From assembly GCF_023544445.1 (NCBI RefSeq), contig NZ_JALPVJ010000025.1:88141-152140 (forward strand): a stretch of 64,000 bases of DNA, given 5' to 3'. The position numbers were made by a program, and so were the translations under genes. The notes below the pieces were generated by a model. The model saw nothing but the letters and a program-made list of their open reading frames with translations, ran no database searches and was not told where the DNA came from. This document shows, one piece after another, positions 42,549 through 51,002 of the stretch; the stretch's first letter is position 1; every line of letters begins with the position of its first letter. The stretch is from Actinoplanes sp. M2I2 (GTDB lineage Bacteria > Actinomycetota > Actinomycetes > Mycobacteriales > Micromonosporaceae).

Positions 42549-43561
42549 CGAACCCCGTGTCCCGCCTGCTGTCGGCGACGTGGCCCGCCCGCTGGCCCCT
42601 GCAGTGGTTGCCGCGGGAGCCCTGGGCCGGTCAGCAACCGACGTACCGGGACGCCTCGCCGTCGCTGATCGAGTCGGCGGTGAAACGGGCCGGGGCGCGG
42701 CCCTCGGGCAACTGGTTCGTCTTCGCCGCGAGCCGGGCCATCGGCGGCAGCCGGCCGGTCGGCGTTCAGGTCGGGAACGTCGAACTCGTCGCCTGGCGGC
42801 TTCCGGACGGCACACTGCGCGTCGGTCCCGGCGCCTGTCCGCACCTGGGAGCGCCGCTGGCCCTGGGAAAACTGCGGGACTCGCAGGTGGTGTGCCGCTG
42901 GCACGGCATGGCGGTCGGCGAGGAGGGCCGCTTCGGGTGGCTGAGCTATCCCAGCCACGACGACGGCGTGCTGTGCTGGGTCCGCCTCGACCAGCTCGGC
43001 GGCGAGGAGCCCACCGACCGCCCGGCCGTTCCCGCGCGACCGGCCGCCCGGCGCATCGACGCCGTCGCCACGATGACCGGGCACTGCGAACCGGCCGACA
43101 TCGTGGCCAACCGGCTCGACCCCTGGCACGGCGCCTGGTTCCACCCGTACTCGTTCTCCGACCTGCGGGTCGTGCAGGTTCCCCAGGAGAGCGACGACCC
43201 GGCGGCCGACCGGTTCCTGGTCGACGTCACCTTCCGGCTGGGCGGCGCGCTGGGTGTGCCGGTCCACGCCGAGTTCACCTGTCCCGGACCGCGAACGGTC
43301 GTGATGCGCATCGTCGAGGGCGAAGGGGCCGGCAGCGTGGTCGAGACCCACGCCACCCCCATCGCCCCCACCCACGACGGGCGCCCCCGGGTCGCGGTCA
43401 TCGAGGCCACCGTCGCCACGTCGGGCCGCTTCGGCTTCCAGCTCGCCCGCCGGGCCGCCCCGCTCGTGCGCCCGGCGATGACCCGGACGGCCGCCCGCCT
43501 GTGGCGCGACGATCTCGCGTACGCCGAACGCCGTTACCACCTGCGCACCGGCCGACCGTAG
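42545..43561 (+). CDS. Rieske [2Fe-2S] protein, DUF5914-type
   Basis: 338 residues. The Rieske cluster is bound by Cys98-His100 (CPH) and Cys117-His120 (CRWH). The second half (MTGHCEPADIVANRLDPWHGAWFHPYSF) resembles the mononuclear-iron catalytic part of Rieske oxygenases (with DPWHGAWFHP residues able to hold iron). The family (DUF5914) occurs in actinobacterial carotenoid clusters. Probably hydroxylates or ketolates the carotenoid. Start GTG 42545 overlaps the methyltransferase stop. Confidence 0.88.
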   Translation: MTNPVSRLLSATWPARWPLQWLPREPWAGQQPTYRDASPSLIESAVKRAGARPSGNWFVFAASRAIGGSRPVGVQVGNVELVAWRLPDGTLRVGPGACPHLGAPLALGKLRDSQVVCRWHGMAVGEEGRFGWLSYPSHDDGVLCWVRLDQLGGEEPTDRPAVPARPAARRIDAVATMTGHCEPADIVANRLDPWHGAWFHPYSFSDLRVVQVPQESDDPAADRFLVDVTFRLGGALGVPVHAEFTCPGPRTVVMRIVEGEGAGSVVETHATPIAPTHDGRPRVAVIEATVATSGRFGFQLARRAAPLVRPAMTRTAARLWRDDLAYAERRYHLRTGRP

Positions 43562-43592
43562 TGGCTGGAGCGCCGGAGAGCCTGCGCCAGGA

Positions 43593-43724
43593 TCAGAGCG
43601 TCACCACGATCTTCCCTTGCGTGTGCCCGCCCTCGGCTTGCCGGTGCGCCTCGGCGATCCGGTCCAGCGGGAAGGTGGCGGCGATGGCGGCCCTGCACGA
43701 CGGCGGCGTGCCCAGCGCCCCCTG
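43593..43724 (-). pseudogene. C-terminal fragment of an NADP-dependent oxidoreductase
   Basis: About 35 codons read as the C-terminus of a zinc-type alcohol dehydrogenase-like/quinone reductase (FPLDRIAEAHRQAEGGHTQ, then GKIVVTL and stop at 43593). Nothing upstream continues the gene. A remnant of a lost gene. Confidence 0.6.
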
Positions 43725-43763
43725 ACGCCGCCCCGATCGGCAACGTGACGCGCCTCGCCTTCC

Positions 43764-43795
43764 TTGCATCTGACGTCGGCGTGAGGTTCTACGGT
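43764..43795 (+). promoter_or_regulatory. MerR-type promoter of SDR gene (copy 2)
   Basis: TTGCAT (43764-43769), 20-base spacer with the dyad starting CTGACGTC and ending CGTGAGGT, and -10 TACGGT (43790-43795). Start codon is 6 bases on, so a leaderless transcript is likely. Nearly identical to the element at 12267-12298. Confidence 0.6.
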
Positions 43796-43801
43796 GTCGG
43801 T

Positions 43802-44512
43802 ATGCAGATCAACGGCTCCAAAGCCCTCGTCACCGGGGCCAACCGCGGTCTCGGCAAGGCCTTCGCCGAGGCCTTGCTCGCCCGCGGCGCCACCACCGTC
43901 TACGCCACCGCCCGCCGCCCCGAGCTCATCGACATCCCCGGCGTCGTAGCGCTCCCCTTGGACATCACGGATGCGGCCTCCATCGAAGCGGCGGCCGCCG
44001 AGGTGGGCGAGCTCGACATCCTGATCAACAACGCCGGCATCTCCACCGACGCCCCGCTGCTCGGCCCGTCCACCGACAACGTCCGCCGCGAGCTCGAGAC
44101 CAACTTCTGGGGCACCCTCAACGTCACCCGCGCCTTCGCCCCCCGGCTCGCCGGAGGCGCCATCCTCAACGTCATCTCGGCGCTGAGCTGGTACGCATTC
44201 GCCCCCTCCAGCAACGGCTACGCCGTCTCCAAGGCCGCGTCCTGGTCTCTGACCAACGGCGTCAGGCTCGAACTGGCCGCGCAGAAGACCCAGGTCACCG
44301 CGCTGGCGCTGGCCATCGCCGACACCGACATGATGGCCGCCTACGACATCCCCAAACTGGCGCCGCTCGAGGTGGTCACCATGGCCCTGGACGGCCTGGA
44401 AGCCGGCAAGCTCGAGGTCATCGCCGACGCCCCCACCGCCAACGTGAAGGCCTCCCTCTCCCGCGACCCGGCCCTCTTCTACGCCGACATCCCCGCCGCC
44501 CTCTTCGGCTGA
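43802..44512 (+). CDS. SDR-family oxidoreductase, paralogue B
   Basis: 236-residue SDR: TGANRGLG 11-18, NNAG 76-79, Ser126, Tyr140, Lys144. Closely similar to paralogue A at 12306-12983 in the whole length, including the start MQI, ATARRPEL, LAGGAILNV and TNGVRLEL blocks. Both are preceded by the same MerR-type promoter and have no ribosome-binding site. Probably both respond to the same signal. An SDR-like aldehyde or xenobiotic reductase is likely; substrate unknown. Confidence 0.92.
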   Translation: MQINGSKALVTGANRGLGKAFAEALLARGATTVYATARRPELIDIPGVVALPLDITDAASIEAAAAEVGELDILINNAGISTDAPLLGPSTDNVRRELETNFWGTLNVTRAFAPRLAGGAILNVISALSWYAFAPSSNGYAVSKAASWSLTNGVRLELAAQKTQVTALALAIADTDMMAAYDIPKLAPLEVVTMALDGLEAGKLEVIADAPTANVKASLSRDPALFYADIPAALFG

Positions 44513-44873
44513 CACCGCGACGCCGTACGACGGCAGGGCCCGGAGGAGCATGCCGGCTTTCCAGCCGCAAGAGTGTGACGTAGCTCGGTAGGGCGCTTCG
44601 TTCGCGCCCGGCCGGGGACGCGATCCCCGCCAGTGTCGTGAGCCGGCAACGCATCGGCGTTGCGCTCACGACACTCCGAGCCCCGGCATGGACCAGGCTG
44701 ACCTCTCGGGCACGTCTCGTCCGTGCGGGCCGAGATGCGGTTGAGCCTCATCGCGGCCGCCAGGAAATGGGTCCCACGGGCCGGCCTCTTCAGCACGCCC
44801 ACCCCGCGAGATCGACGTGCTCCCCGCCGTACCGACGTGCCACCCCATCGACCGGGACTCGACTGCCTGACCT
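44513..44873. other. 361-bp gap without a gene; contains two hairpins
   Basis: No convincing frame on either strand. It holds a GGGCGC / GCGCCC hairpin at 44591-44609, probably the terminator of the SDR gene, and the long inverted repeat at 44632-44675. The remainder to 44873 shows nothing recognisable. Confidence 0.5.
44632..44675. repeat. Long stem-loop
   Basis: AGTGTCGTGAGC (44632-44643) pairs with GCTCACGACACT (44664-44675); inside, CAACGC / GCGTTG (47-52 and 57-62 of 446xx) pairs around an ATCG loop, leaving a small internal bulge. A very stable hairpin in a gene-free stretch; terminator or remnant of a palindromic element. Confidence 0.6.
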
Positions 44874-45092
44874 CTACGTGAGCTGCTGGAGACGCTCCCT
44901 GACCGCCCGATCCACCTCGTCCCGGGCGTAACCACGGAAGCGCTGCCGAAACTGAACGTTCCGAACGACTCCTCGAGCTGCCACCCGCAGGGCTTCGCTA
45001 CCCGAGGCCAAGGCGTCGTCTGCCTGCTTGAGAACCGCATCCACCTGCGCCATGTCGTATCCCCGCAGGGCGGTCATGAACGGTCCAGCCAT
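44874..45092 (-). CDS. Small DivIVA-domain-like protein
   Basis: 72 residues. FMTALRGYDMAQVDAVLKQADDAL is the DivIVA N-terminal pattern (RGYDxxQVD), repeated as FRGYARDEVDRAVRERL at the C-terminus. Small proteins of this kind are common in actinobacteria; DivIVA relatives bind curved membranes. Start ATG 45090-45092. The upstream region is the debris of a GntR/ABC gene pair. Confidence 0.75.
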   Translation of the reverse strand: MAGPFMTALRGYDMAQVDAVLKQADDALASGSEALRVAARGVVRNVQFRQRFRGYARDEVDRAVRERLQQLT

Positions 45093-45179
45093 ACGACTGA
45101 TCCTATCGACCGGATGCTCCACGCAGGACAACCGGCAACCGCAACGCGAATCGCGAACATCCACCTCAGCGGGCGAGAG

Positions 45180-45430
45180 CTGTTTCCCACCGAGATGCGG
45201 CACTCCCGTGACGACCGACCGTCGGCCGAGGCTGCCGCGATCTCCCGGAGCTCGGCCAGCCGGTCGCGTGCGCAGTTCCGGGCGCTTGGCGATGGCCAGG
45301 GCCGCCTGCGTCTGTTGCCCGCCGGAGAGGCGGCCGACGAGCCCCTCGCGTTCCAGCTCCCGATAGCCCTTGAGCACCGTATGCGGATTGATGCCGAGCT
45401 TGGCGACAACCTCGCTACCCGGGGCAACTG
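45180..45430 (-). pseudogene. GntR regulator fragment fused to an ABC-ATPase fragment
   Basis: The frame reads as the helix-turn-helix of a YtrA-type GntR regulator (KLGINPHTVLKGYRELEREG) and then, without interruption, as the signature of an ABC-transporter ATPase (RLSGGQQTQAALAIAKRPEL). In the usual operon the two genes are consecutive, so a large deletion from inside gntR to inside the ATPase gene explains the junction. The rest has decayed and the Walker motifs are missing. Confidence 0.65.
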
Positions 45431-45473
45431 ATCGCCCGGTCAAGGGGCGGGCCTCCGACACGTCGCCTCGGTG

Positions 45474-45505
45474 TTGTCACGGCGAGTCATCACGGCGGGT
45501 ACCGT
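45474..45505 (+). promoter_or_regulatory. Promoter of the tetR gene
   Basis: TTGTCA (45474-45479) and TACCGT (45500-45505) with 20 bases between, 6 bases before ATG 45512. TCACGGCG occurs twice in the spacer region as a direct repeat and may be an operator. Leaderless transcript likely. Confidence 0.4.
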
Positions 45506-45511
45506 GGCTTC

Positions 45512-46093
45512 ATGCCCCGGTGGGAACACGGCAGTGCGGAGCGGCTGAAGCAGGCCGCTCTGGAGTTGTTCGAGGAGCAGGGGTTCGAGGACACCAGCGC
45601 CGTCCAGATCGCGGAACGCGCGCGCGTCACCACCCGGACCTTCTTCCGGTACTTCCGGGACAAGGAAGAGGTTCTCTTCGCCGACGCGGACGCGCTCAAC
45701 GAGGCTCTCGTCCAGGCCCTCTCGGAGACGACCGACGTCGCCCGACCGCTCCGGGCGGTGACCCGGACCCTGGCCGGGTTCGATTGGGAAAGTCTCGGAT
45801 CACGAGAATCTCAGCGCCGGCGGAGCGCGATGATCGCGGCGAACCCTCAGCTGCTGGAGCGGGAACTGATCAAGCAGCAGCAGCTGGCCGACGGGTTCCG
45901 CGACGCGCTCGGCCAGCGCGGGATCGACCCGGACGTCGCCGAGCTCGCGGCCAACGCGGGGAGCCAGGTCTTCCGTACGGCCTACCGGCAGTGGCTGGAA
46001 GCCGGGACCGACACCGATCTGACCGCGACGACCGAGACCGTGCTGTCCCTTCTCGCCACGATCGTGCCGGCGGACCGATCAGCGTCATCGTGA
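45512..46093 (+). CDS. TetR/AcrR-family regulator
   Basis: 193 residues; helix-turn-helix at about 25-50 (DTSAVQIAERARVTTRTFFRYFRDKEEVLF) and a helical C-terminal domain of the MftR-like group. No divergent partner; the secreted FG-GAP protein gene follows 125 bases on. Its target is unknown. Confidence 0.92.
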   Translation: MPRWEHGSAERLKQAALELFEEQGFEDTSAVQIAERARVTTRTFFRYFRDKEEVLFADADALNEALVQALSETTDVARPLRAVTRTLAGFDWESLGSRESQRRRSAMIAANPQLLERELIKQQQLADGFRDALGQRGIDPDVAELAANAGSQVFRTAYRQWLEAGTDTDLTATTETVLSLLATIVPADRSASS

Positions 46094-46218
46094 CATTTGT
46101 CATCGACAACGGGCGATGGGTGATTGGGTCGACCCTCTACTGTGACCAGGTCCGTACTGTGCGGAGCCCCTCACACAGTGGAGGGTGCCCAGGCCCCTTC
46201 TGACACAAGGATTTCATA

Positions 46219-48348
46219 GTGCGCAAGTCCTCCGCCGTCAGCCGCGCAAGCATCGCCGGTGTCGCCGGAATCGCCCTGGTGATCTCGCCCGGCGGCGTCG
46301 TCCACGCTTCCGGTGGCGCGGTGGCCCCCGCGGCGATCACTTTCGTGGTCAAGCTCGAGCTCGGCGTTCCGGGTGGCGACGATTCCCGAGCCTGTACGGG
46401 TGTCCTGGTCCGGCCCCGGGCCGTCGTCACGGCCCGGGACTGCCTCCTCACGGCTCGCCACCCCCAGCCCGGCGCGGCCGCCGCGCTGCCCGTGACGGCC
46501 CGTTTCCGATCGGGAGCGGCGATCCCGGTCGTCGAGGTGCAGCCCGACACCGATCCTTCCCTGTCGGTGGTCGTCCTGGCCCGACCGGCCCCGGTCCCGG
46601 CCGTCGCGCTCAGCACCTCCACCCCGGCGGTCGGCGATCGGCTGGTCGCAGCCGGCTTCGGCCGCACCGCGACCGAGTGGGTTCCCGACCAGCCGCACGC
46701 GACCGCGTTCGTGGTCCAGCAGTCCGCGGCCGGCACGGCCGACCTCGCGCTGGACGAGTCGGCCGGGACAGGCCTGTGCCGGGGCGACGCGGGGGCCCCG
46801 CTGTTGCACGAGGCCGACGGCGCCTACCGGCTGGCCGCGGTGGCCACGGCGGCCGGTCAGAAGGGTTGCCTGGGCTCGGACGACACCAGCGGCGCGGCCT
46901 CGGGCCGGACGGTCGAGACGCTGGCCGCGTTGCCGGCGGCCACCGCCGACCCGTTCGACCAGCTGACGCTGAGCCCGACCGACAGCGGTACGCCAAGTTT
47001 CGAGCGCGCCGCGTTCGGCAGCGCCGTCGCCGTGGCCGACTTCGACAAGGACGGCTTCCCGGATGTGGTCACGGGCGCCCCGGGCGACCTGACCGGCGCC
47101 GGCACCAACGTGGCTTCCGGCTCGATCACCGTTTTCCGGGGCGGCGCCAACGGTCCGACCGGGGGCAAGCGGCTGCTGCAGACGGCCTTCGGCGCCGGTG
47201 ACGAGGCCGGTGACCAGTTCGGCGCGACCCTGGCCACCGGCGACTTCAACAAGGACGGCTACGCCGACCTGGCTGTCGGATCGCCCGGTGAGCAGGTGGG
47301 CACCATCAAGGCCGGCTCCATCGCCGTCTTCAACGGCGGGGCCGGCGGCCTCAGCACCGGCCGGGGCATCGACCAGAACGACCTCGGCCGTCAGGACGGA
47401 GCCGGCGACGAGTTCGGCAAGGCGCTCACCACGGGCGACTTCAACGGCGACGGCTACCTCGACCTGGCCGTCGGCTCCCCGGGCAAGGTCATCGCCGGGC
47501 AGCGCTCCGGTGAGGTGATCGTGCTGAAGGGAGCGGCCGCGGGCCTGCAGTTCGGCTGGGCCGTCAACCAGGGTGCCGCCGGGGGCTCCAACGAAGCCGG
47601 CGATCTCTTCGGCGCCGCCCTCGCCGCCGGCAACGTGACCGGCAGCACCCACACCGACCTGGTGGTCGGCGCGCCCGGGGAAGCTCCGGCCTCCGATCCG
47701 CAGGGCGGCTCCATCTACGTCCTGCCCGGCGCCGCCGCCGGCCCGGTCTCGGGGGGCGTCGGGTACAACCAGAGCGGCAACGGCGGGTCCAACGAGATCG
47801 GCGACCGCTTCGGCGCGGCCCTGGCCACCGGTGACTTCAACAAGGACGGCCGGGCCGACATCGCGGTCGGCATTCCCGGCGAGGCGCCCCGCGACGACCC
47901 GCGGTCCGGCACGGCGACGATCTTCCCCGGCGGCACGACGGTGGGCAAGGGCTACCCGATCGAGCCCCGGGACGTCAGCGGCGGCGACAACGGGCTCGAC
48001 GACGCGTTCGGCAGCACGTTCGCGGCCGGCGACGTCAACGGCGACGGCTACGCCGACCTGCTCATCGGCTCTCCGGGGCGGGCGGGCGGCGCGGGCCGGC
48101 TCCACCTGTTCACCGGCGGGGCGGTCAGCACCGGCCGGCCCAACTCGCTGACCCCGAGCCTGATCATCAACCAGGCGGACATCTACGGGGTGGACGAGGC
48201 GGGCGACCGCTTCGGCGCGGCCCTGGCCGCCGGCGACCTGAACAAGGACGGCCGGGCGGACGCTGTCGTGGGCAGCCCCGGCGAGGGCGCCCCGGGCGAG
48301 GCGCGGGCCGGCACGGTCACCACCCTCTCCCGGGTGGCTGGTCGCTAG
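46219..48348 (+). CDS. Secreted FG-GAP propeller protein with inactive trypsin-like domain
   Basis: 709 residues. A signal peptide ends at about residue 30. Residues 38-240 are a trypsin-like (S1) domain in which the catalytic triad is lost: the usual TAAHC reads TARDC (71-75) and GDSGGP reads GDAGAP (189-194). From about 260 on there are seven FG-GAP repeats, an integrin-alpha-like seven-bladed propeller with calcium loops such as DFNKDGYAD; repeat 4 lacks the loop. Probably an extracellular binding protein. GTG 46219 has AAGGA seven bases upstream. The GDPD gene follows directly. Confidence 0.9.
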   Translation: MRKSSAVSRASIAGVAGIALVISPGGVVHASGGAVAPAAITFVVKLELGVPGGDDSRACTGVLVRPRAVVTARDCLLTARHPQPGAAAALPVTARFRSGAAIPVVEVQPDTDPSLSVVVLARPAPVPAVALSTSTPAVGDRLVAAGFGRTATEWVPDQPHATAFVVQQSAAGTADLALDESAGTGLCRGDAGAPLLHEADGAYRLAAVATAAGQKGCLGSDDTSGAASGRTVETLAALPAATADPFDQLTLSPTDSGTPSFERAAFGSAVAVADFDKDGFPDVVTGAPGDLTGAGTNVASGSITVFRGGANGPTGGKRLLQTAFGAGDEAGDQFGATLATGDFNKDGYADLAVGSPGEQVGTIKAGSIAVFNGGAGGLSTGRGIDQNDLGRQDGAGDEFGKALTTGDFNGDGYLDLAVGSPGKVIAGQRSGEVIVLKGAAAGLQFGWAVNQGAAGGSNEAGDLFGAALAAGNVTGSTHTDLVVGAPGEAPASDPQGGSIYVLPGAAAGPVSGGVGYNQSGNGGSNEIGDRFGAALATGDFNKDGRADIAVGIPGEAPRDDPRSGTATIFPGGTTVGKGYPIEPRDVSGGDNGLDDAFGSTFAAGDVNGDGYADLLIGSPGRAGGAGRLHLFTGGAVSTGRPNSLTPSLIINQADIYGVDEAGDRFGAALAAGDLNKDGRADAVVGSPGEGAPGEARAGTVTTLSRVAGR

Positions 48349-49152
48349 GTGAGCGTGGTCAAGCGCAGCCTGGTCGCGGCCGTCGCCGCTGTTCTCGTCC
48401 TGGCCGGCAGCCGGGGCGAGAGCGCGGCGGCGGCGCCCGCGTTCTGTGCGGCGACGCCCGTCGCTGTCGCCCATCGCGGCGGCACCGAACGCGCCGTCGA
48501 GAACACCGTCGGCGCGTTCACGGCCGCGGGCGACGCCGGTGTCGACATCTGGGAGCTCGACGTCCGCTTCGACTCCCGCGGGACGCCCGTGGTGCTGCAC
48601 GACAGCACTGTCGACCGGGTCAGCCCGAGGAGCGGGCCGATCGACGGGCTCGACGCCGGCGGTGGCATCCCCACCGACGACGGGCAGCGCATCGCCACCC
48701 TGCGGGAGGTCTACGAGCTCGCCGGGAGGTATCGGGCCGAGGTGCTGACCGAGCTCAAGGTCGTGCCCACAGCCGAGCAGTGGGCGACGGTGGCCGGTCA
48801 GATCGACGCGACGATCGGCCGGGGCGCCGTCACACTGATGTCCTTCGACCGTACGGTCGTCGCGGAGGCCGCCGACCGGATCCCCGGGACGCGGCGCGCG
48901 CTGATCCACGCGCTCGGTTATCTCAGCCCCGAGCAGATCAGGCAGTACGGCGACGTCTTCAACAAGCAGCACACCGCGATCAGCCAGAGCCGGGCCGAGG
49001 AGTGGCACGCCGCCGGCATCCACCTGCTGGCCTGGACCGTCGACCAGGAGGCGGACTGGGAACGCCTGGCCGCCTGGCCGATCGACGGCTTCGTCACGAA
49101 CCGGCCCATCGAGTACGAACGCTGGTCCGCCGCCCGGTGCGGGACGGGCTGA
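48349..49152 (+). CDS. Secreted glycerophosphodiester phosphodiesterase
   Basis: 267 residues with a signal peptide (about 1-28). GDPD domain: VAHRGG with catalytic His, WELDVRFDSRGTPVVLHDS with the metal-binding Glu-Asp and catalytic His, and TELKVVP. Hydrolyses glycerophosphodiesters (phospholipid head groups or teichoic acid) outside the cell for phosphate and glycerol. GTG 48349 directly follows the stop of the FG-GAP gene, so the two are cotranscribed. Confidence 0.92.
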   Translation: MSVVKRSLVAAVAAVLVLAGSRGESAAAAPAFCAATPVAVAHRGGTERAVENTVGAFTAAGDAGVDIWELDVRFDSRGTPVVLHDSTVDRVSPRSGPIDGLDAGGGIPTDDGQRIATLREVYELAGRYRAEVLTELKVVPTAEQWATVAGQIDATIGRGAVTLMSFDRTVVAEAADRIPGTRRALIHALGYLSPEQIRQYGDVFNKQHTAISQSRAEEWHAAGIHLLAWTVDQEADWERLAAWPIDGFVTNRPIEYERWSAARCGTG

Positions 49153-49155
49153 CCA

Positions 49156-49189
49156 CCCGGGCCGGCGTGCTTCGGTACGCCGGTCCGGG
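49156..49189. terminator. Bidirectional hairpin terminator with UUCG loop
   Basis: A stem of about 15 pairs (CCCGG and CCGGCGT with ACGCCGG and CCGGG) around the stable loop TTCG. It separates the convergent GDPD and SGNH genes. Confidence 0.75.
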
Positions 49190-49191
49190 CC

Positions 49192-49815
49192 TCAGCCGAG
49201 GGACGTACCCTGCGACGACCGCGCCGCCGTCGCCGCCTCGCGGACCGTGGCGGCCAGCGCGCCCGCGATGACGGCGTAGCCGGCGCTGGACGGGTGGAAC
49301 CGGTCGGCGCTGAACAGGTTCTGGTCGACGGCGAAGCCGGCCGACGAGGTCATCCCGAAGTCGGCCACCCGCGCGCCCTCGGCCCGGGCGGCCCGGCTCT
49401 GCGCGTCGTGCATCACCTGGCTGCCGGCCCGCACGACCGCTCGCATCTGCGGCGGCACCCAGGGCACCACGCTGAGGTCGGGCGCGGGCGCGACCACCAC
49501 CTCGGCCCCGGCCGCCCGCAGGCGCCGGACGGCGTCGGCGAGCTGGGCGGCGCACTGCTCCGGCGGCAGGAACCGGGTCAGGTCGTTCGCGCCGATGATG
49601 ATCAGCGCGAGCTGCGGCCGCCAGGCGAGTCCCCGCTCGACCTGGGCCCGCAGGTCGCGGCTCTGAGCTCCGGGTACGGCGAACACCCGGACCTCGTTGG
49701 GCAGGTCGTGGGCCCTCAGGTCGGCCGAGAGTCGCTGGGCCACCGTGTCGGCGGCGGCCGAGGCACCCTGGCCGTAGGCGATCGAGTCGCCGAAGATCGC
49801 GAACTTGAGTGTCAC
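49192..49815 (-). CDS. SGNH/GDSL-type hydrolase
   Basis: About 207 residues: FGDSIAYGQGA holds the nucleophile Ser in block I, GANDLTRF is block III (Asn), and DRFHPSSAGYAV is block V with the Asp-His pair. An esterase/lipase or deacetylase; no signal peptide. GTG 49815 overlaps the stop of the upstream gene by four bases, so it is coupled to the secreted peptidase-like protein. Confidence 0.9.
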   Translation of the reverse strand: MTLKFAIFGDSIAYGQGASAAADTVAQRLSADLRAHDLPNEVRVFAVPGAQSRDLRAQVERGLAWRPQLALIIIGANDLTRFLPPEQCAAQLADAVRRLRAAGAEVVVAPAPDLSVVPWVPPQMRAVVRAGSQVMHDAQSRAARAEGARVADFGMTSSAGFAVDQNLFSADRFHPSSAGYAVIAGALAATVREAATAARSSQGTSLG

Positions 49816-50882
49816 CTTGAGTGCAACCCCCTTTGCCTCCGGTCGCTTCCCGCCGACGGCAGAATCACGCCGGCGAGACGGGGATAACCGAGCCGGTCGA
49901 AGTCGCGGCGTTCCAGGTCGGGCCCCGGGACGATGACGATCTCGCCGGCGGTCGGCTCGTAGAACCACGCGCCCGCGTCGTCGTGCCGCAGCAGCAACAC
50001 GTAATGACGGGGAACGAGGTCGCCGATCAGCATCGGCACCGGGAAGCCGCGGTTCGCCTCGGTCAGCGCCTGCCGCAGCAGGGCCCGGTTGACGCCGGCT
50101 ACCGGCAGCGCCGGCCGCCACCGGTACCGGCCGCCCAGCGCGGCCGGGTCCCGGTTCAGCCGTTCGCTGAGTCCCCAGGGTGGCGTCCCGGCCACCTGCG
50201 GCCACAGCACGTCGGTCTCGTCGTGGATCCGCTGCTCCTCCTCCCGCAGCCGGCGCAGGAAACGCTCATCGGATTCCTCCACGGTGCCCGGGCGGCCACC
50301 GGTGGTCACATACAGCGCGTACAGCGGATCCACGGACATCCGGGCGGCCAGGACGACGGTGGAACCGCACGTGGTGTCGTTGTACTGCCCGATCCGATTC
50401 CCGCGGAACCGCACGGCGCCGGCCCCGGTGGCGGCGACCGGCCGCAGGCGGCTGCGCAGCCAGTAGGGCGAACGCCCGGCAATGGTCGCGGCGAAGGACG
50501 CGACCTCGGCGACCGGGTGCCCGGCCGCGAACGCCGCGGCGAGGTAGCCCTGCTCCTCCGGGGCGGCCGCGGCCAGCACGGCGTCGAGGCGGTCCCGCCC
50601 GCCGGCCGGAAGCCGGTCGCGCAGCGCGGCGGCCCGGTCGGTCTGAGCGGCGCTGAGGGTGCCGGCCCGACGGACGGCGACACCGAGATATCCGTCCCCG
50701 GTGCGCGCCGGCGAGGTCAGGACCGGAGCCAGGCTCTCCTGTCCCCCGAACGCAGAACCGGCAAGCACAGAACCGGCCGACGCGGAACGGGCGAGCGGCG
50801 ATCCGCCCGCCGACAGCACGGTCAGCAGAAGCAGCAGCACTGCCGTGATGGACCGGGGCTGTTCCTCGTACGACCAACGCAT
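49812..50882 (-). CDS. Secreted/membrane-anchored cysteine peptidase-like protein
   Basis: 356 residues. N-terminal hydrophobic segment (ITAVLLLLLTVLSAGG) is a signal peptide. Cys172 in QYNDTTCGSTVVLAARM has the papain-like (C39-type) active-site pattern, with the His of RHYVLLLRHD and a downstream YEPTAGEIV that could supply the Asp/Asn side. Function unknown, perhaps processing of an exported protein. First gene of a pair with the SGNH hydrolase. Confidence 0.75.
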   Translation of the reverse strand: MRWSYEEQPRSITAVLLLLLTVLSAGGSPLARSASAGSVLAGSAFGGQESLAPVLTSPARTGDGYLGVAVRRAGTLSAAQTDRAAALRDRLPAGGRDRLDAVLAAAAPEEQGYLAAAFAAGHPVAEVASFAATIAGRSPYWLRSRLRPVAATGAGAVRFRGNRIGQYNDTTCGSTVVLAARMSVDPLYALYVTTGGRPGTVEESDERFLRRLREEEQRIHDETDVLWPQVAGTPPWGLSERLNRDPAALGGRYRWRPALPVAGVNRALLRQALTEANRGFPVPMLIGDLVPRHYVLLLRHDDAGAWFYEPTAGEIVIVPGPDLERRDFDRLGYPRLAGVILPSAGSDRRQRGLHSR

Positions 50883-51002
50883 CCGGACGCCTACCCGCCT
50901 GCCCGGCGTCCTCACCACGACGCACGGCACACCGGGCTTTCCGCATGAGCACGCGGGCGCGGGGTATCCGCCGAGGGTCGGCCGGGATCGGCGGCGGCCC
51001 GG

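Noticed and set aside
46171..49023. 950-codon open frame on the minus strand
   Set aside because: It lies opposite the FG-GAP and GDPD genes, whose motifs, signal peptides and ribosome-binding sites are clear. Long antisense frames are expected at this GC content.
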